Shown here: in pieces, positions 24,145-38,500 of the stretch
How the letters are laid out: each line of letters starts with the position of its first letter
Numbering within the stretch: the first letter of the stretch is position 1
Source: Apiotrichum sp. Y4204
Taxonomy: Eukaryota; Basidiomycota; Tremellomycetes; Trichosporonales; Trichosporonaceae
Direction of reading: 5' to 3'
DNA length: 64,000 nt
Assembly: GCA_025531455.1 (NCBI GenBank)
Contig: JAMYHL010000039.1
Location: forward strand, 62,001 to 126,000
The notes under the pieces: generated by a model
What the model was told of the DNA's origin: nothing
Database searches by the model: none
What the model saw: the letters and a program-made list of their open reading frames with translations, nothing else
Translations under genes and position numbers: made by a program

Positions 24145-25445
24145 TGTTCTCCGCCGCCCTTCTGACGCTCGTCGCCGCCCTCGCGGCCGCGGCCCCCACT
24201 GAGATGGAGGCCCGCAACTCCCCGGTGACCAAGCCCGTGGACCAGACGTCGGTGCGCAACCCTCTCGACCTCTCGCAGTACCAGCCCATCAAGAACATCC
24301 AGCTCGGCCCGCGCCCGTACTACCTCGTGGACAACATGGTCGACTCGCCGCTCAAGCACAAGCTGCAAAAGTGCCAGGACAAGAAGATGCGCTCGTCGAC
24401 ATTCTCAATCGGTCACCGCGGCGGCGGCACGCTCCAGATTCCGGAGCACACCCTCGAGTCCAACCTCGCGGGTGCCCGCATGGGCGCAGGTGTCCTCGAG
24501 TGCGACGTCGCGTTCACAAAGGACCGCAAGCTCGTCTGCCGCCACTCCCAGTGCGACCTGCACACCACGACCAACGTCGTCGCCATCCCTGCTATGAACG
24601 CAAAGTGCACCACGCCGTTCAAGCCCGCCAGCGGCTCGACTCCCGCCAAGGCCAAGTGCTGCACGTCGGACTTTACCCTGGACGAGATCAAGACCCTGTG
24701 CGGCAAGATGGACTCGTTCAACGCGAGCGCTACCACCCCGGAGGCGTACCTCGGCGGCATCGCGCCCTGGCGCACGTCGCTGTACAACCAGTGCGGCACC
24801 ATCCTCTCGCTCAAGGAGCACATTGAGCTCACTACGCGTCTTGGTCTCGAGCACACCCCTGAGCTCAAGACCCCCGAGGTGCCCATGCCCTACCAGGGCG
24901 ACTACACCCAGGAGAAGTACGCACAGCAGATGGTCGACACGTACCGCGAGGCCGGCGTCAGCTTTAACAAGATCTGGCCCCAGTCGTTCCTCTACGCCGA
25001 CATGCTCTACTGGATCAAGAAGGAGCCCAAGTTTGCCAAGCAGGCGACCTACCTCGACGACACGGGCAACACTCCCGAGGACCTCAAGAACGCGACAAAG
25101 TCCCTCGCCATGTACAAGAAGGACGGCGTAAAGTACATCTCGCCCCCGATGCAGTACCTCCTCACCGCCAAGGACGGCCAGATCGTCCCCTCGCCGTACG
25201 CTGAGGAGGCCAAGCGTCTTGGCCTTGGTATCGTCTCGTGGTCGCTCGAGCGCTCCGGTCCCCTCGGTGCCGCCGCCAAGGCCGAGGACTGGTACGTCTC
25301 CAACTTTGCCAAGGCCCTCACCCGCGACGGCGACATGTTCACCATTGTCGATGTCCTCGTGCAGAAGGTCGGTGTCCGCAAGCTCTTCTCCGACTGGACC
25401 GCCACCACTACCTACTATGCCAACTGCATGGGTATCTTCAAGTAA
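24145..25445 (+). CDS. Secreted GDPD-family phosphodiesterase (5' exon not resolved)
   Basis: Glycerophosphodiester phosphodiesterase-type TIM barrel. The catalytic signature GHRGGG is followed by PEHTLESNLAGARMGAGVLE and CDVAFTKD, with the usual H...E...D spacing and a second His in CRHSQCDLH. Downstream are the WPQSFLYADML and GLGIVSWSLE blocks. Many cysteines and an N-terminal hydrophobic run (FSAALLTLVAALAAAAP) indicate a signal peptide, so the product is probably secreted. The frame is open from 24120 but has no ATG before M at 24204, which would lose the signal. All three nearby acceptors need one base from an upstream exon; CCTAACACCAG at 24134-24144 is favoured. No upstream ATG exon with matching phase was found, so the start is undefined. 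Ends in TAA at 25445. Confidence 0.8.
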
Positions 25446-25761
25446 TCTCGTAGATTTAAAATAATGGGTAGCTGGGTTAATATCGTCAGTAGCTAAATGC
25501 CTGCCTCCTGGGGACAATGAACTAGTGTCTTGCGGATGGGAGCTGGGCGAGGAGGATGTGTACGTGGAACGAAACGGTCAGAGAAAGCACATGCCAGTCC
25601 AATCTGTCCATCTCCCACATTCCTGGTGTCTCCTTTACGATTTCCGCGCTGGTGACGACTTACTGTAACATGAAGCCTGATACTGTGTTCTTCGTAGCTA
25701 CCATCCTCACTTCATACATTCGTGCTTCTTAATTCTAGCTCCCAACATCGCTCTACTCTTC
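25446..25761. other. Intergenic, convergent 3' flanks
   Basis: 316 bp between the GDPD stop and the GNAT stop. Only 3' UTR-like AT-richer sequence is visible. Confidence 0.5.
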
Positions 25762-26515
25762 TCACGGCTTGGACATTGACCAGTAATAGATCGGCTCCCC
25801 GCGCAGCCTGTCCTCGATGTACTCGCGCACGCGGAACCCATACCGCTCATAATACTTGACCTGCCGTCAGCCCCCCCCTCTTTTCTGCTACCCACATTCT
25901 CCTCGGTATGCGTAATCAGCCCAATCTCCATGCCCTCCTTCCCCACCCGCTCGAGCAGCGGCGCCAGCATGGCGCGCGCGACGCCCTTCCCCCGCGCAGA
26001 CGGCGAAGTACACAAAAAGTTGAGGTAGCAGATATCCTTTGTGCCCTGCGGACCCCAGGTGTCGCGCTCGATGCGCGCCTCGATCGCGTTCAGCTGCGGT
26101 GTCAGTTGGCGGCGTCACTGCCGACGTACGTGCTGGCACGCGTCCCAGATCTCGGGGGGCGAGAGCGCCTGCACGTTGCGCTTGTGCTCTGTCACTGCGT
26201 TCGGGCTGCGGTAAGTTTAGGAATTCATTTGGGGACTTACGTCTTGCTGCAGTCCACGCCGGGCTCCTTGACGAGCATGAGGCCGAGCACGCTCCTGGCC
26301 CCCTCCTCTCCTTCCTCTGCGACAGCGACCCACCCATCGAGGTCCAGCGCGGCGTGCAGCACCATGTGCCGGTACCGGTTGTACGCAATCTCCGTCGCGT
26401 TCGGCACGCCCGCGAGCAGCGCCTTGGAAATGTACTCGTTGGAAAAGGTAATGTTGAGCACGTCCACTGCGCCGTCTAGGTACGGCGAGTCGGCGGTCAG
26501 GCGTTCAATGCGCAT
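25762..26515 (-). CDS. GNAT-family N-acetyltransferase, 215 aa
   Basis: Acetyl-CoA dependent N-acetyltransferase fold; the substrate cannot be told. Four exons, 26515-26241, 26205-26130, 26093-25896 and 25860-25762, with introns of 35, 36 and 35 nt; 216 codons. The acetyl-CoA binding motif A is visible in exon 3: a beta strand (CYLNFLCTSP) followed by R-x-x-G-x-A-type loop SARGKGVARAML at about 147-158. The last junction rebuilds the classic NVKYYERYGFRVREY block. The beta4 region of exon 1 (DGWVAVAEEGEEGARSVLGLMLVK) fits the family. The introns are unusually short for this window, and the last donor is GTGGGT. Ends in TGA. Confidence 0.85.
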
Positions 26516-27309
26516 TGTTAATCAGGCGGATAGAAATTGTAGGATATGAGAGAGAAGGACGGACGGGACAGACTGAAACGCAGTTGCAGCAACGCAAAGT
26601 ACGCAAAGTACTGTACGCGTGGAATAAACTCCACTTTTGTTCGGCGTTGAGCTGTTGGCATGGTTTATCCAGCTCGAGGAAACAGTTGAAGCAGAGCAAC
26701 AGGGACATGCAGCAACCTGACGTCACAACATGGCAGTAAACGGGCACCGGTATGGGGTTTGGGCGCGTGGAGCGTGAAGCATGAGGCACCGTTTGCAACA
26801 TACGGAGTTGCCGACTACCGTCAAGAACTGCTCATAGTCCGACGCGCTCATGTTCGACGCGCGACGCGGGCCATGCAGGGGTCCTCAATCGCGCATACCA
26901 TCATCTACGTGATCTGCAACAAAACTGACAGGTCAGACACTGACAACAATCTAAGAATCTTACACTACCATCGCCTGCATATCATCGGAAACAAACAGAT
27001 CAGAAACGGAACGGATAACCCCCAGTGTCAGTCCAGACCGGAGAGGTCGCGTGCAACAGCGAGAGCACGCGAACGTTGGCCTGGCATGACATGATCTATA
27101 AACAGGGTCATGAACAGAATTACCCAGATCTATAGACATAATGGTGGGTGTTGAATGAGCGAAATCTATATAATACGGCGCGAGGCGCCAGAGTGAGCGT
27201 CAGAAGCAACGAATGAGGATGGGCAGGCCAACACGATCGCGCATTATGCACTCAAGGAAGAGGGGGTGAGAAGACTACACGGGGACACACAGTTAGGGGA
27301 TTCTTGCGT
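26516..27309. other. Intergenic region
   Basis: 794 bp between the GNAT start and the DBP2 stop, holding the GNAT promoter and the DBP2 3' UTR. No gene-like frame is seen. Confidence 0.5.
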
Positions 27310-29719
<2,410 letters not shown>

Positions 29720-31418
29720 TTTTGTGTTGTTTTGTTTGGATGTAATCTGAAAAGAAAGTAGGGGGTCGTCGTGGGAGTCGACCTTGATCTATCTATTGAA
29801 TAAGAGAGAGAGAGAATTGGATGGGAAGAGAAGGAGAATAGGTCGTGAGGAGAGGAGAGAGGATTGATGTAAAGAGGTAAGGAGGATGGGTCGGGTGTGT
29901 AAGAAGTATGTGTGAGAAAATGGTGGGGGAGAGGGGGGAAAGGGGAAGACTAATAAGCAAGCAACTCCTGTCGACTAATCCGCCTGCTGTCCTTAGGGAG
30001 AGATTTAAAATCTTCCAGAAGGAAAAATTACAGAATTGCTATTGCCACCCAGCTCCAACAAATGCAGGCATAAAGGCAGAGGTAAGGTGTTCAACGGGCG
30101 CCAGGCAGTTAGTTGCCCTAACGGGGCCAAAAGGAAGACGGAAACAGGCATGCAGGCAGACGAGCAGAGGGTGAGCTGCAGGTGGCGTACCAAAAATCTC
30201 CCTCTGGCCTCTGGTCTCGTGCCTCTGTACTTCAAAGGCGGAAGAGGGAGGGGCGCATTGTTGTGTCAGCTGCCTTCCTCTCCCCCTTACCAGCTCCACA
30301 ATGACCCACCAGCTAAAACCTTCACTCCCCTGGCGGTGATACCGGAATTATGACATGTGGCACTTGGACTCTCGCGCCTGTTTCTCTCGCACCCGCCAGA
30401 AAAGTCTGAAATGTGAGCGGTTGGTTGTATTGACAGATCGATGCAGATGATGGAACCGACTTTTGATATCGATCTCATCTCATCCTCCCATCTCATACCA
30501 GCTACACATTCCCACATCGCCTACCGCATGTACACAGGTAAGTTCCACCGCGGCCCCCTTGATACCTTATTTCCCTGCACTCCTCGGACGAAACTTCTAG
30601 ACATTTGCACGTCAGTACGACAGCCTGCGTTGGCCCGAAGCGCTGCGTTCTGGACCTTGTTCGGGGCGCAGTGTCGACGGTTGCGGGTTTGAAAGCGTTC
30701 ACTTCGCATATCTGATCTCGAACACTTCCCCTCATTTATCATGGGTTGGAGCGTATACTGACACCACAGGCAATGCAGTGATTCTGATCGACCGCGAGGC
30801 ACACCGAGACAGTCGGAATAGCGCAGGTGACTGACAATGCTAACGATCCATGCCCTCCCTCTATCCCCTCTACCCACGCTTTCAGTCCCCCGTCAGAGCG
30901 GCAAGACCTTCTGTCGAGCAGTGCTTTTGGTGGGGTTTCCAGCATTTCCATGTGTTGGCAAGCGGAGAAGGACTACCCCTCGGGGGGCGTCTTGACTGGG
31001 CATGTCCTCACTCGTTATTGCTTCCACGGAGTGCGGGACTAATCAGTCTTGTCGATATTTGTTGTATTAGGCGTTCTGTTTAGCATGCATATGTCAAGTG
31101 CGAAGAGAGGGTCGTTCTGCTGGAGTTGGGAATACCCGGAGAACGAGCACGCCACTGACAGATCTGTTGTACCCTTCGTACCATCAGTATCACGACAGTC
31201 GAGGGACCACTTCCGAAAACTGGAGCGAGGTCAGCAGATATTGACCAAGGACCTGCGAGCCTGGCGTCACGGAAACCAGACCGTACCTCCCAGACGTCTG
31301 CAAAGATTGGAACGATTCGAACAATGATAAATCACCAGATCCAAGCACTCCAATAAATTGTCCCAGCACTCTTTGATCTATATCTTTTGCATTCCTTCTA
31401 TCCTATTCTATCCTACAT
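29720..31418. other. Intergenic, DBP2 promoter side and RPAP1 3' flank
   Basis: The part next to 29720 is pyrimidine-rich on the DBP2 strand, as in a leader and core promoter. The rest holds only short overlapping frames. The last bases before 31418 are AT-richer, as in a 3' UTR. Confidence 0.45.
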
Positions 31419-34400
31419 CTATAACCCAAGGGCCTTCAACCTCTGCACTCCCCTCGGTCCCGTGAGCTCTCCGGCAATCTGCGCGCGCCGCGCGACCTCC
31501 TCACTCGACACCGCCCCGCGGGACGGCACATCGCGCTGGAGTATCGCCCGCAACACGGGATCCGGGGCGCTCGAGAGCACGACGACCATGATCTGGACAC
31601 GGACGCTCGTGCGTTCCGTGTCCCCCGTGGACCAGAACAGGCCTGCGAGGTGGTGAACAGCCAGGTCGAAGAGGAAGGTCGCGGGGTCGCGGAGGACGCT
31701 GCCGAGTGCGCGTGCCTGGCCGAGGAGCACGTCCTTGTTGCTCTCTATCGGGGAGTAGAATACCTCCAGCCCGCGGTCCAGCTCGAGAGGTACGTCAGCA
31801 GGGGGCGTGCGCACGCTCCGCAGCGAGCCTGGCTGGTCGGCCCACAGGAGCTTGCGGTAGTCGACCGGATAGTTCATTGCTAGCGGGGGGAGGAGGACGC
31901 GGGCGAACTGCGCGTCGCCGAAAGACACGGACTCGTACAGCGCCACGAGGTCGGTGTAGAACTGGAAGAAGGGCACGCCGGGAGTCAGGAAGCGCGACGA
32001 TGCAGACTCGAGGGGTGCCGAGGGGATCGCTGCTGGGTCCATCTCGATATCCATCTCGTCGCCCGTAGCGGTGGTCGAATCGAGCAGCTCTTTCAGCGAC
32101 GCTTGCACGCCGGCATCGCGGAACACGTCCTGATCCGTGTTGGGCGCCTCCTGCTGGCCATGCTCGAGCATGAAGACCTTCATGGCGTTGAGGATGACGA
32201 GGCTGGCGGACGGACCCCGTGCGGTGGCCGCCTGAATGCGCGCGAATGCAAGTGTCGCGCGCGTGAGTTGGCTCTCGGACGCGTCCCAGTCCGAAGGGGC
32301 AAGGGCGAATGCGCTCGATGTGCCTGACGCAAGGAGCTCGTCGAGGGAGCAGAACGCCCAGTCTGACGCGAGCGGTAGGCCGGGACCGCGACGCACCACA
32401 CTCGGGGGTGGACGCAGAGTGCCCGAGGCCTTGAGATACAGGTGTGATGGGCGATATGGGCCGAGTACGCCTTCAATGTCAGGAAGGACAGCGTGGTGCA
32501 GTAGCGGGCGGAGAGTCTGCAGGCCGTCCTTGTGGCCGATAGCAGCGACGGCAGAGGTCAAATCGGTCGTTGCTGCGCCGTGTGGACCATGGCCATGGTC
32601 GTGCTCATCCTCAGTTGCCACCTTGCTCCAGTCTGTACGCAGCAGGTCGTCGACGAGCGAAAGAGCGAGAGGCTCGTCGCCTGGCACGCACGAGAGTACG
32701 AGGTCGAACGCACTGGTCGCCCATTTTGCCGTGTCAAGTACGCCGTCGGTACGTGCCGCCTCGAGCGCCGCGTGCCGGAGGTAAACGTCGCCCGGGGAAG
32801 ACTGTGTAGTGGACATGAGCCACCAGATGAGACGCTCGCGCTCGGGAGAGTTGAGTAGCGACAAGGGGCGGAGGAGGTTGTGCAGGCGGAAGACCTGCGC
32901 GAGAGCGGAGTTGAACACCTCCCTCTCGCCTGGCTCAGGCATGGCGTCTGCGCCTTGTGGAAGCGCATTGATGAGGTTCATCTCCTGGAGAGCCTGGAGC
33001 ACATGGGTCTTCTCCGCCTCACCTTTGCGCGCGCCATTGATCGCGGCACCGGCGACGTACTCGGCCAGCGCGGAGAGGATGGAGGCCAGCTCGCGCCATC
33101 GCCCGCTACCCACAACGGCCTTGGCTGACGCGAGCAACTCGTCGACCCAGCCCAGGGCGGTAACCTGTGCCCAGGTGATGTCGTGTTCCGGCGTCGTGCG
33201 GTGTGGGTCGACGGCACAGACGGTCCAAATCCGCAGGAGGTCAAAGTATGCGCACACGGCCTCGGAAGCAGCGGGGTCAGGGGCTGAGAGCTGCCGCGAG
33301 ACCCACGTTCCGAGCGACTGCCAGATGTCGCGCGCCGAGGTCGCCACTGACGCCTGGAGACCGTACCTTCCGAGAGCGTAGAAAATACCTAGAACTTCAG
33401 CCAGCAGTGCGAGCGAGAGTGGATCGGACGCAATGTCGGACGCAGTAAACTTGAGAAGCGGAGCAAATACGCTCTGCGCAATGAGGGCCTCCGCTGCCGC
33501 GCGGGACGACACGACGGTTTCGCGGAGGATCCGGAGGGCTACACGGCTCGGTGGCCGGTTTATATCGAGCGGCCAGGGCGCACGGAGAACATGAGTTTTA
33601 AGCATGGGCGGAAGAAGAGGCGCAATCGCCTCGGCGCCTGCTGGTTGCGCAAGAGCTGCGCGTTGGAGAATGCGGAGCAGCTGAGCGAGAGTGGTAGGCG
33701 GGAGGGCGCCCGGATCAAGCGCAAGCACCTCGGACAAGCGAGGAACGAGATCCTCGAACGGCACGCTTGCAATCCCCGTTGGCTCTCCCTCGAGTGTCGG
33801 CTCGGGGCGGAAGGGGATGGCACGTGCTTCGGTATCGGTATCGATGTCCATCCACTGCCAGTCCAGTCCACCCAGAGAGTTGAACAGGAGGTCGACGGCA
33901 GCGACGAGCACGCCGATACTCCGGAAATGGCCACTGAGGACGCCACATGCCACATCCACACCTTTGCCGACGACGTTGGCCTCACGGCACGCCTTGGCCC
34001 AGTCCTCGTTCGAGTCCCCCGCCGCCGTGAACCGCGACACGATGCGTCCGAGTACGCCCATCATCGTTATGCGCTGGCTCGCGACCGTCGAGTAGCACAG
34101 ATGGATGATCTCTGAGAGCGTGTATCCCGCAAGATCTGGTTGGTCGCCGTGGTGGTGCAGGCCGAGGTGCGTGGGGAGTGCGGCGGCAGCCTCGGGGGTG
34201 AGCGGCGCGCCGGAGAGATCGAACCGCGGCGCATTGGGATCGGATGAAATGGCAGACGCCGCCGCGCTCGGCGGAGCAACGCCACCCTGCATCCATTGCA
34301 GCTTGGCGTCCTCGGTGGGGACGGAGGGAAAGTACTTCTTCAGCCCTGCGATGGTAGAGTCCTCGACATCGAAGCGGACCGCCTTCTTCTCCGCATGTTG

Positions 34401-35099
34401 GGGCTGTGATGCCGACTGCGATGATGAAGGCTCAGCTTTTGTCTGCGATTGCGGAGGCTGCGAGGAAGATCCTGCTGGCTTCCCCGCCGCCCTCGCCCGC
34501 AATTTCGCCATTAACCCGGCACCAAACCGCTCCTCGAGGTCGCGCACCTCGGAACCGACATCAGACGCCGACATGCTCGCGACCTTAGCATTGTTCTCCG
34601 TGTCGACCGTCTCGAGAATCCTCCGTGCGTCGCTGAGGTCCGCCGTACTGGGATATTGCACCTGTTTCGCCGCCTCGGCTGTTGAGGATCCCACAGCCGC
34701 AGATGTTCTCTCCCTCGCCTCCTTCCGTTTCCGCATGAGGTCCACGACACCCGACCCAAACCTCTCCTTGAGCTCGTCCGCCTCCATCTCGCGCTCGGCA
34801 TCGCTCATGCCCGCGACGCGCGCCGCGTTCTCCGCATCAACCTGCCGGCGCACGGCTTCCGCCTCTCCTGCCTCTCCAACAGGTTGAACAGACGGCACAG
34901 AGTCCACGATACGCCCCTCGCCGACAACCAGGCCGCCCTCTCTGCGCCGTGCCGAGTCCTGCCGCGCGCGCGCAAAGGCACTGCCTTTCGATCGATGGGT
35001 CGCCAGCGGAAATCCCCCAGGGCGCTGTGTCGGCGGAGTCGGCGCCGACAGCTCGCTTGGCTTCGTGGTCGGGCGTTCGACAATGTCGCGCACGAACAT
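31419..35099 (-). CDS. RPAP1: RNA polymerase II-associated protein 1 homologue, 1226 aa
   Basis: RPAP1 binds RNA polymerase II and works in assembly and nuclear delivery of the enzyme. One intronless frame from ATG 35099 to TAG 31419. The N-terminus opens FVRDIVERP as in the family. Two tandem copies of the RPAP1_N motif occur at residues 87-127 (VDAENAARVAGMSDAE...ERFGSGVVDLM) and 165-205 (VDTENNAKVASMSASD...ERFGAGLMAKL). The RPAP1_C domain lies at about 245-390 and includes KKYFPSVPTEDAKLQWMQ, then a D-x-x-A-x-R-F-D-L-S-G segment, and the block GYTLSEIIHLCYSTVASQR. The remaining 830 residues are an alpha-helical repeat-like domain. Being intronless is unusual in this intron-rich window. Confidence 0.9.
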   Translation of the reverse strand: MFVRDIVERPTTKPSELSAPTPPTQRPGGFPLATHRSKGSAFARARQDSARRREGGLVVGEGRIVDSVPSVQPVGEAGEAEAVRRQVDAENAARVAGMSDAEREMEADELKERFGSGVVDLMRKRKEARERTSAAVGSSTAEAAKQVQYPSTADLSDARRILETVDTENNAKVASMSASDVGSEVRDLEERFGAGLMAKLRARAAGKPAGSSSQPPQSQTKAEPSSSQSASQPQHAEKKAVRFDVEDSTIAGLKKYFPSVPTEDAKLQWMQGGVAPPSAAASAISSDPNAPRFDLSGAPLTPEAAAALPTHLGLHHHGDQPDLAGYTLSEIIHLCYSTVASQRITMMGVLGRIVSRFTAAGDSNEDWAKACREANVVGKGVDVACGVLSGHFRSIGVLVAAVDLLFNSLGGLDWQWMDIDTDTEARAIPFRPEPTLEGEPTGIASVPFEDLVPRLSEVLALDPGALPPTTLAQLLRILQRAALAQPAGAEAIAPLLPPMLKTHVLRAPWPLDINRPPSRVALRILRETVVSSRAAAEALIAQSVFAPLLKFTASDIASDPLSLALLAEVLGIFYALGRYGLQASVATSARDIWQSLGTWVSRQLSAPDPAASEAVCAYFDLLRIWTVCAVDPHRTTPEHDITWAQVTALGWVDELLASAKAVVGSGRWRELASILSALAEYVAGAAINGARKGEAEKTHVLQALQEMNLINALPQGADAMPEPGEREVFNSALAQVFRLHNLLRPLSLLNSPERERLIWWLMSTTQSSPGDVYLRHAALEAARTDGVLDTAKWATSAFDLVLSCVPGDEPLALSLVDDLLRTDWSKVATEDEHDHGHGPHGAATTDLTSAVAAIGHKDGLQTLRPLLHHAVLPDIEGVLGPYRPSHLYLKASGTLRPPPSVVRRGPGLPLASDWAFCSLDELLASGTSSAFALAPSDWDASESQLTRATLAFARIQAATARGPSASLVILNAMKVFMLEHGQQEAPNTDQDVFRDAGVQASLKELLDSTTATGDEMDIEMDPAAIPSAPLESASSRFLTPGVPFFQFYTDLVALYESVSFGDAQFARVLLPPLAMNYPVDYRKLLWADQPGSLRSVRTPPADVPLELDRGLEVFYSPIESNKDVLLGQARALGSVLRDPATFLFDLAVHHLAGLFWSTGDTERTSVRVQIMVVVLSSAPDPVLRAILQRDVPSRGAVSSEEVARRAQIAGELTGPRGVQRLKALGL

Positions 35100-35548
35100 G
35101 GTGTTTGTGTGTGTGTGGTGTGCGTTCTCGAATGCTCAAAGTGTATCGAAGAGCGAAGAGCCATCGGCGTTGAGCGTTCAAACGCGTCGAAATCGGTGCT
35201 CCCTCCACTCTTGATCTCGTGGGATTAATGGAACAAAATGAAAGAAAAATAATCCTGACGTCATTGGCCGACCTGATCGTCGATTTGCCACCCAAGAAAT
35301 CGAAAGATTGAATGCTCCAAGGTATGGCTGCAACTCGTAACATGGCTACAATCAAATTATGTATCCCTTGCCTTGAACGCTATACACAGCACCACAGGTA
35401 GGCAGGCGCATCCTTGCCGATGTCGATCTCTGTCGGGGTGGAGCTGCCGTGGGTGGCTTCGGAAGCTCGGGGCTGGCGCCAAAGTTGGGTGAGGCTCACC
35501 AGGGTGTCGGTGAGAGGAAGTAATGTAAAGCCCGCAAGTGGCAGGCGC
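35100..35548. other. Intergenic, RPAP1 promoter and UPF2 3' flank
   Basis: 449 bp with a GT-repeat stretch just before the RPAP1 start (35101-35120). No gene seen. Confidence 0.5.
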
Positions 35549-38500
35549 TCATCCCGAGTTTAGCACGCGGACCTTGATGCCACGGCGGGACATGGATTGC
35601 TCGACGGCTATCAAACCCTCGTGCTCCTGACGCTTCTCGTTTTGGAGAACCAGGCGCTTCAGTTGCTCCTGCTCGGCCTTGCTGGCCAGCTGGTGGGTGC
35701 GCACATTGCTTGCAATGGTCGAGTCGAATGGAATGTCCACGGAGCGGACCTGCCTGTCAGTTACTCACTGAAAGTTGCAACTCACCTGAGGCTTATTACC
35801 CTTCTTTGACAGAAGCATGAACTGCATGCTGTCGTCGGGTTGGGCAGACGGACCAGCCACATTGCCCGCCTGGCGCTTGCGGAAGACCGGGACGGCCTGG
35901 TCGAATATCGGCGGCGCAGCCTTGCGCTCCACCGTGGTGTCCGCCAGCATGCGCGCAAACTCGCGGTCAAAGTTGGCTTTGGCCTCCTCATCAAATTCGT
36001 CGTGCTTCTGTTCACGTATGACAACCACCTCATCTTCGCCATCATCGTCATCGTCGTCAATACGGGCGTCAGGGATGGGGGAATGCTGTGGTCAGTGGCC
36101 GCGGATCTAATAAAACTCACCGGCTCGGCGTCCTCATCTTCATCAGCATTGCGCTTTCCATCGTCTTCTTCATCGTCACTTTCATCGTCGCCAGCAAGGT
36201 CTGCTGTCAGATTTCGAAGAGCGTGGTGGCTTACCTGGGCCATTGGAAAGCAGAATCTCGTCCACAGCCGCAGCCGCTTCTGGGAAGGTGCGAAGGCGGT
36301 TGATGGCGGGGCCATCTTTGGAGCCCTTTGGTCGACCCTTGGGACGGAGAGTCTCGAGAAGGTCATCCAGCATAAACTCGACATCTAGGGGCATCTCCGA
36401 CTTGCAAACCGCGTAAAGCTGTTATCAGTTTGAGGTCTGATGATTCGACGGGAGGTACCATCAATTGCCACTCACCTGGAGAACAACGAGGTACTGGTCC
36501 AGCTTGCGCCGCAATGAGCCCTTGGCGAAGCACACACCGCAAGTGTCAAGTATCACGCACGCTAGGCGCACACGGAAGAAGTCTGTCACAGCGTCGATTG
36601 GGCTGTCGCGACCGGGCACAGGCAGGCCCTCGGCTGCGCGTTAGGTATCGACAGATTCTTGGTACCTACGATGGCCAAAGCTAAGCAGGGACCAAAGAAC
36701 GTCAAAGATAACTGCCGAGTTGAGGACACGATACATGTAGAGTTCCGCAAGATACTTGATTGTGGCGATTCGGCGCTGGTTGAACTTGAATATGTTTTCC
36801 TTCTTGATTAGCAAGCACAGATAGCTTCAGCTCACCTCCATGCCGATACGGATGTCCTCCATGACCTGGTCGGCGACGGCGACCGAAAACTCAACGTGGT
36901 ACCGAGACAAGTCGAATACAAGGCCCGCCAGGAGTCCGATGTTTTCGTACTTTATCTCCCACACTTCCGTGAACGAGTCGAGGATGAACTGGTATGTCTG
37001 GAGTTAGGAAAATGTTCTCAAACATCAAACGCACCTCTGGGTCTTCCCAATGGAGTTTCCGCACAAGCTTAAGCACCTTGTCCTGAGTGCGCTTCATGAG
37101 CACATCATGCAGCAAATGCTGGATGAAGGCGTGCATTGGAGGGAGCTCGACGATCTCTCGAGCCACGCGCTCAGGGGGATTGCACTGGATGTCAGTTTGC
37201 ACGCACGCCTTTCAAACTCACTTGGTAAAACGCGTTTTCGAGCATTATGTTATGTCTCTGATCCAGATGGCTGGCGCTCTGTTTGCGACGCATCAACTCG
37301 ACCTGCGGTGTTAGAATGCGAGGGCGAACAAGCAGATCAGATACCCACCATACTCTTGGCTGCCTCCGCAGTACCTTCATAACGGAGGAGGAAACGACCA
37401 CAGTTCTCAAGAAGGTTTGCAATGTTCTCGACGTTGAAGCGGAAGTCGTCGATGAACACCTTGAGGACGTGGAGAATAGTATACGGGCGCACAACCTTGA
37501 ACTTGGCGAGTTCACCATAGAAGCGGACGTTCTTCAGGCGTAGGCTGTCAAGCTCGCGGATGGCACGCTTGCGCTGCAGGTAGCGCATCTCCTCGTCGAG
37601 CTGGAGTCAGTGGCGTGTGTGGAGTTGGCAACTCACAATGTCAATGACACCCTGGCGAACGTCGGGCATGTACTTGTCCAGAATAGCTATGAATCGCGCA
37701 TAGTGTGGAAGCAGATCGGTGCGGTTCTTTGGTACGCTTCCGATGAACTGGAGTCAGTAAAAACCTCATTCCAACTCGTACCTTGACGAGACGCCTCCTG
37801 GCCGCCTTGGAGTTGAGGAAGGCAAACTCGATGGCGAGCTTATCAACCATCTCGCGGTTCACAGCTTCCGGAAGGGCGGCGAATATGGCGGTCAACCGAG
37901 CAGCCGGTCCAGATTGGAGACCATCATCTTCCTGCACGGCAACATCGGTTGGAAGGGGAGCATCGTCGTCATTCTCCGCAGGAATCGAGTTGTGAGAGCC
38001 ATCCGACACGGCCGATGGAAGGCGCTCCATCGTTGTGCTATCTGTCGGCTCAGCGCCATCAATTTCAAGCTCAGCTATCTGGCGACGAATGTCTTCCTCA
38101 TCTCGACGGCGAGCCTCAGCGTCCTCGTCCACGTTCCCATTGGAGGTCGCCTCCTCTGTTTCTGCCTTCTTTTCCTCCTTCTTGTCCTTGACGCCGAGAA
38201 GTGTCGGGGGAACAACGTCTGCGAGATCTGGAAGATCCTCATAGAACCGGCGCTCCTCGTCGTCATCCCAGATTCCGCCAGGAACAACACCGTCCTCGCG
38301 AACCGTAAAGGAGGACGTGGAGTTGATGATCTGGAGACCGGATTTAGACAATGACGATGCGGTGGGGAGGACGGGAGGGCTCAGTTCGAGGAGGTCAGCC
38401 AGACCTTGTACGCCCGTGGTGAGACGCTCGACAGCGCGTGTCATGCGCTCGTACGCGTTCTGGCGGTCCTCGAATACTTCACCAAACTTGATATACGCCT

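Noticed and set aside
24405..25517. 370-codon minus-strand open frame
   Set aside because: Antisense of the GDPD gene, without domain wording.
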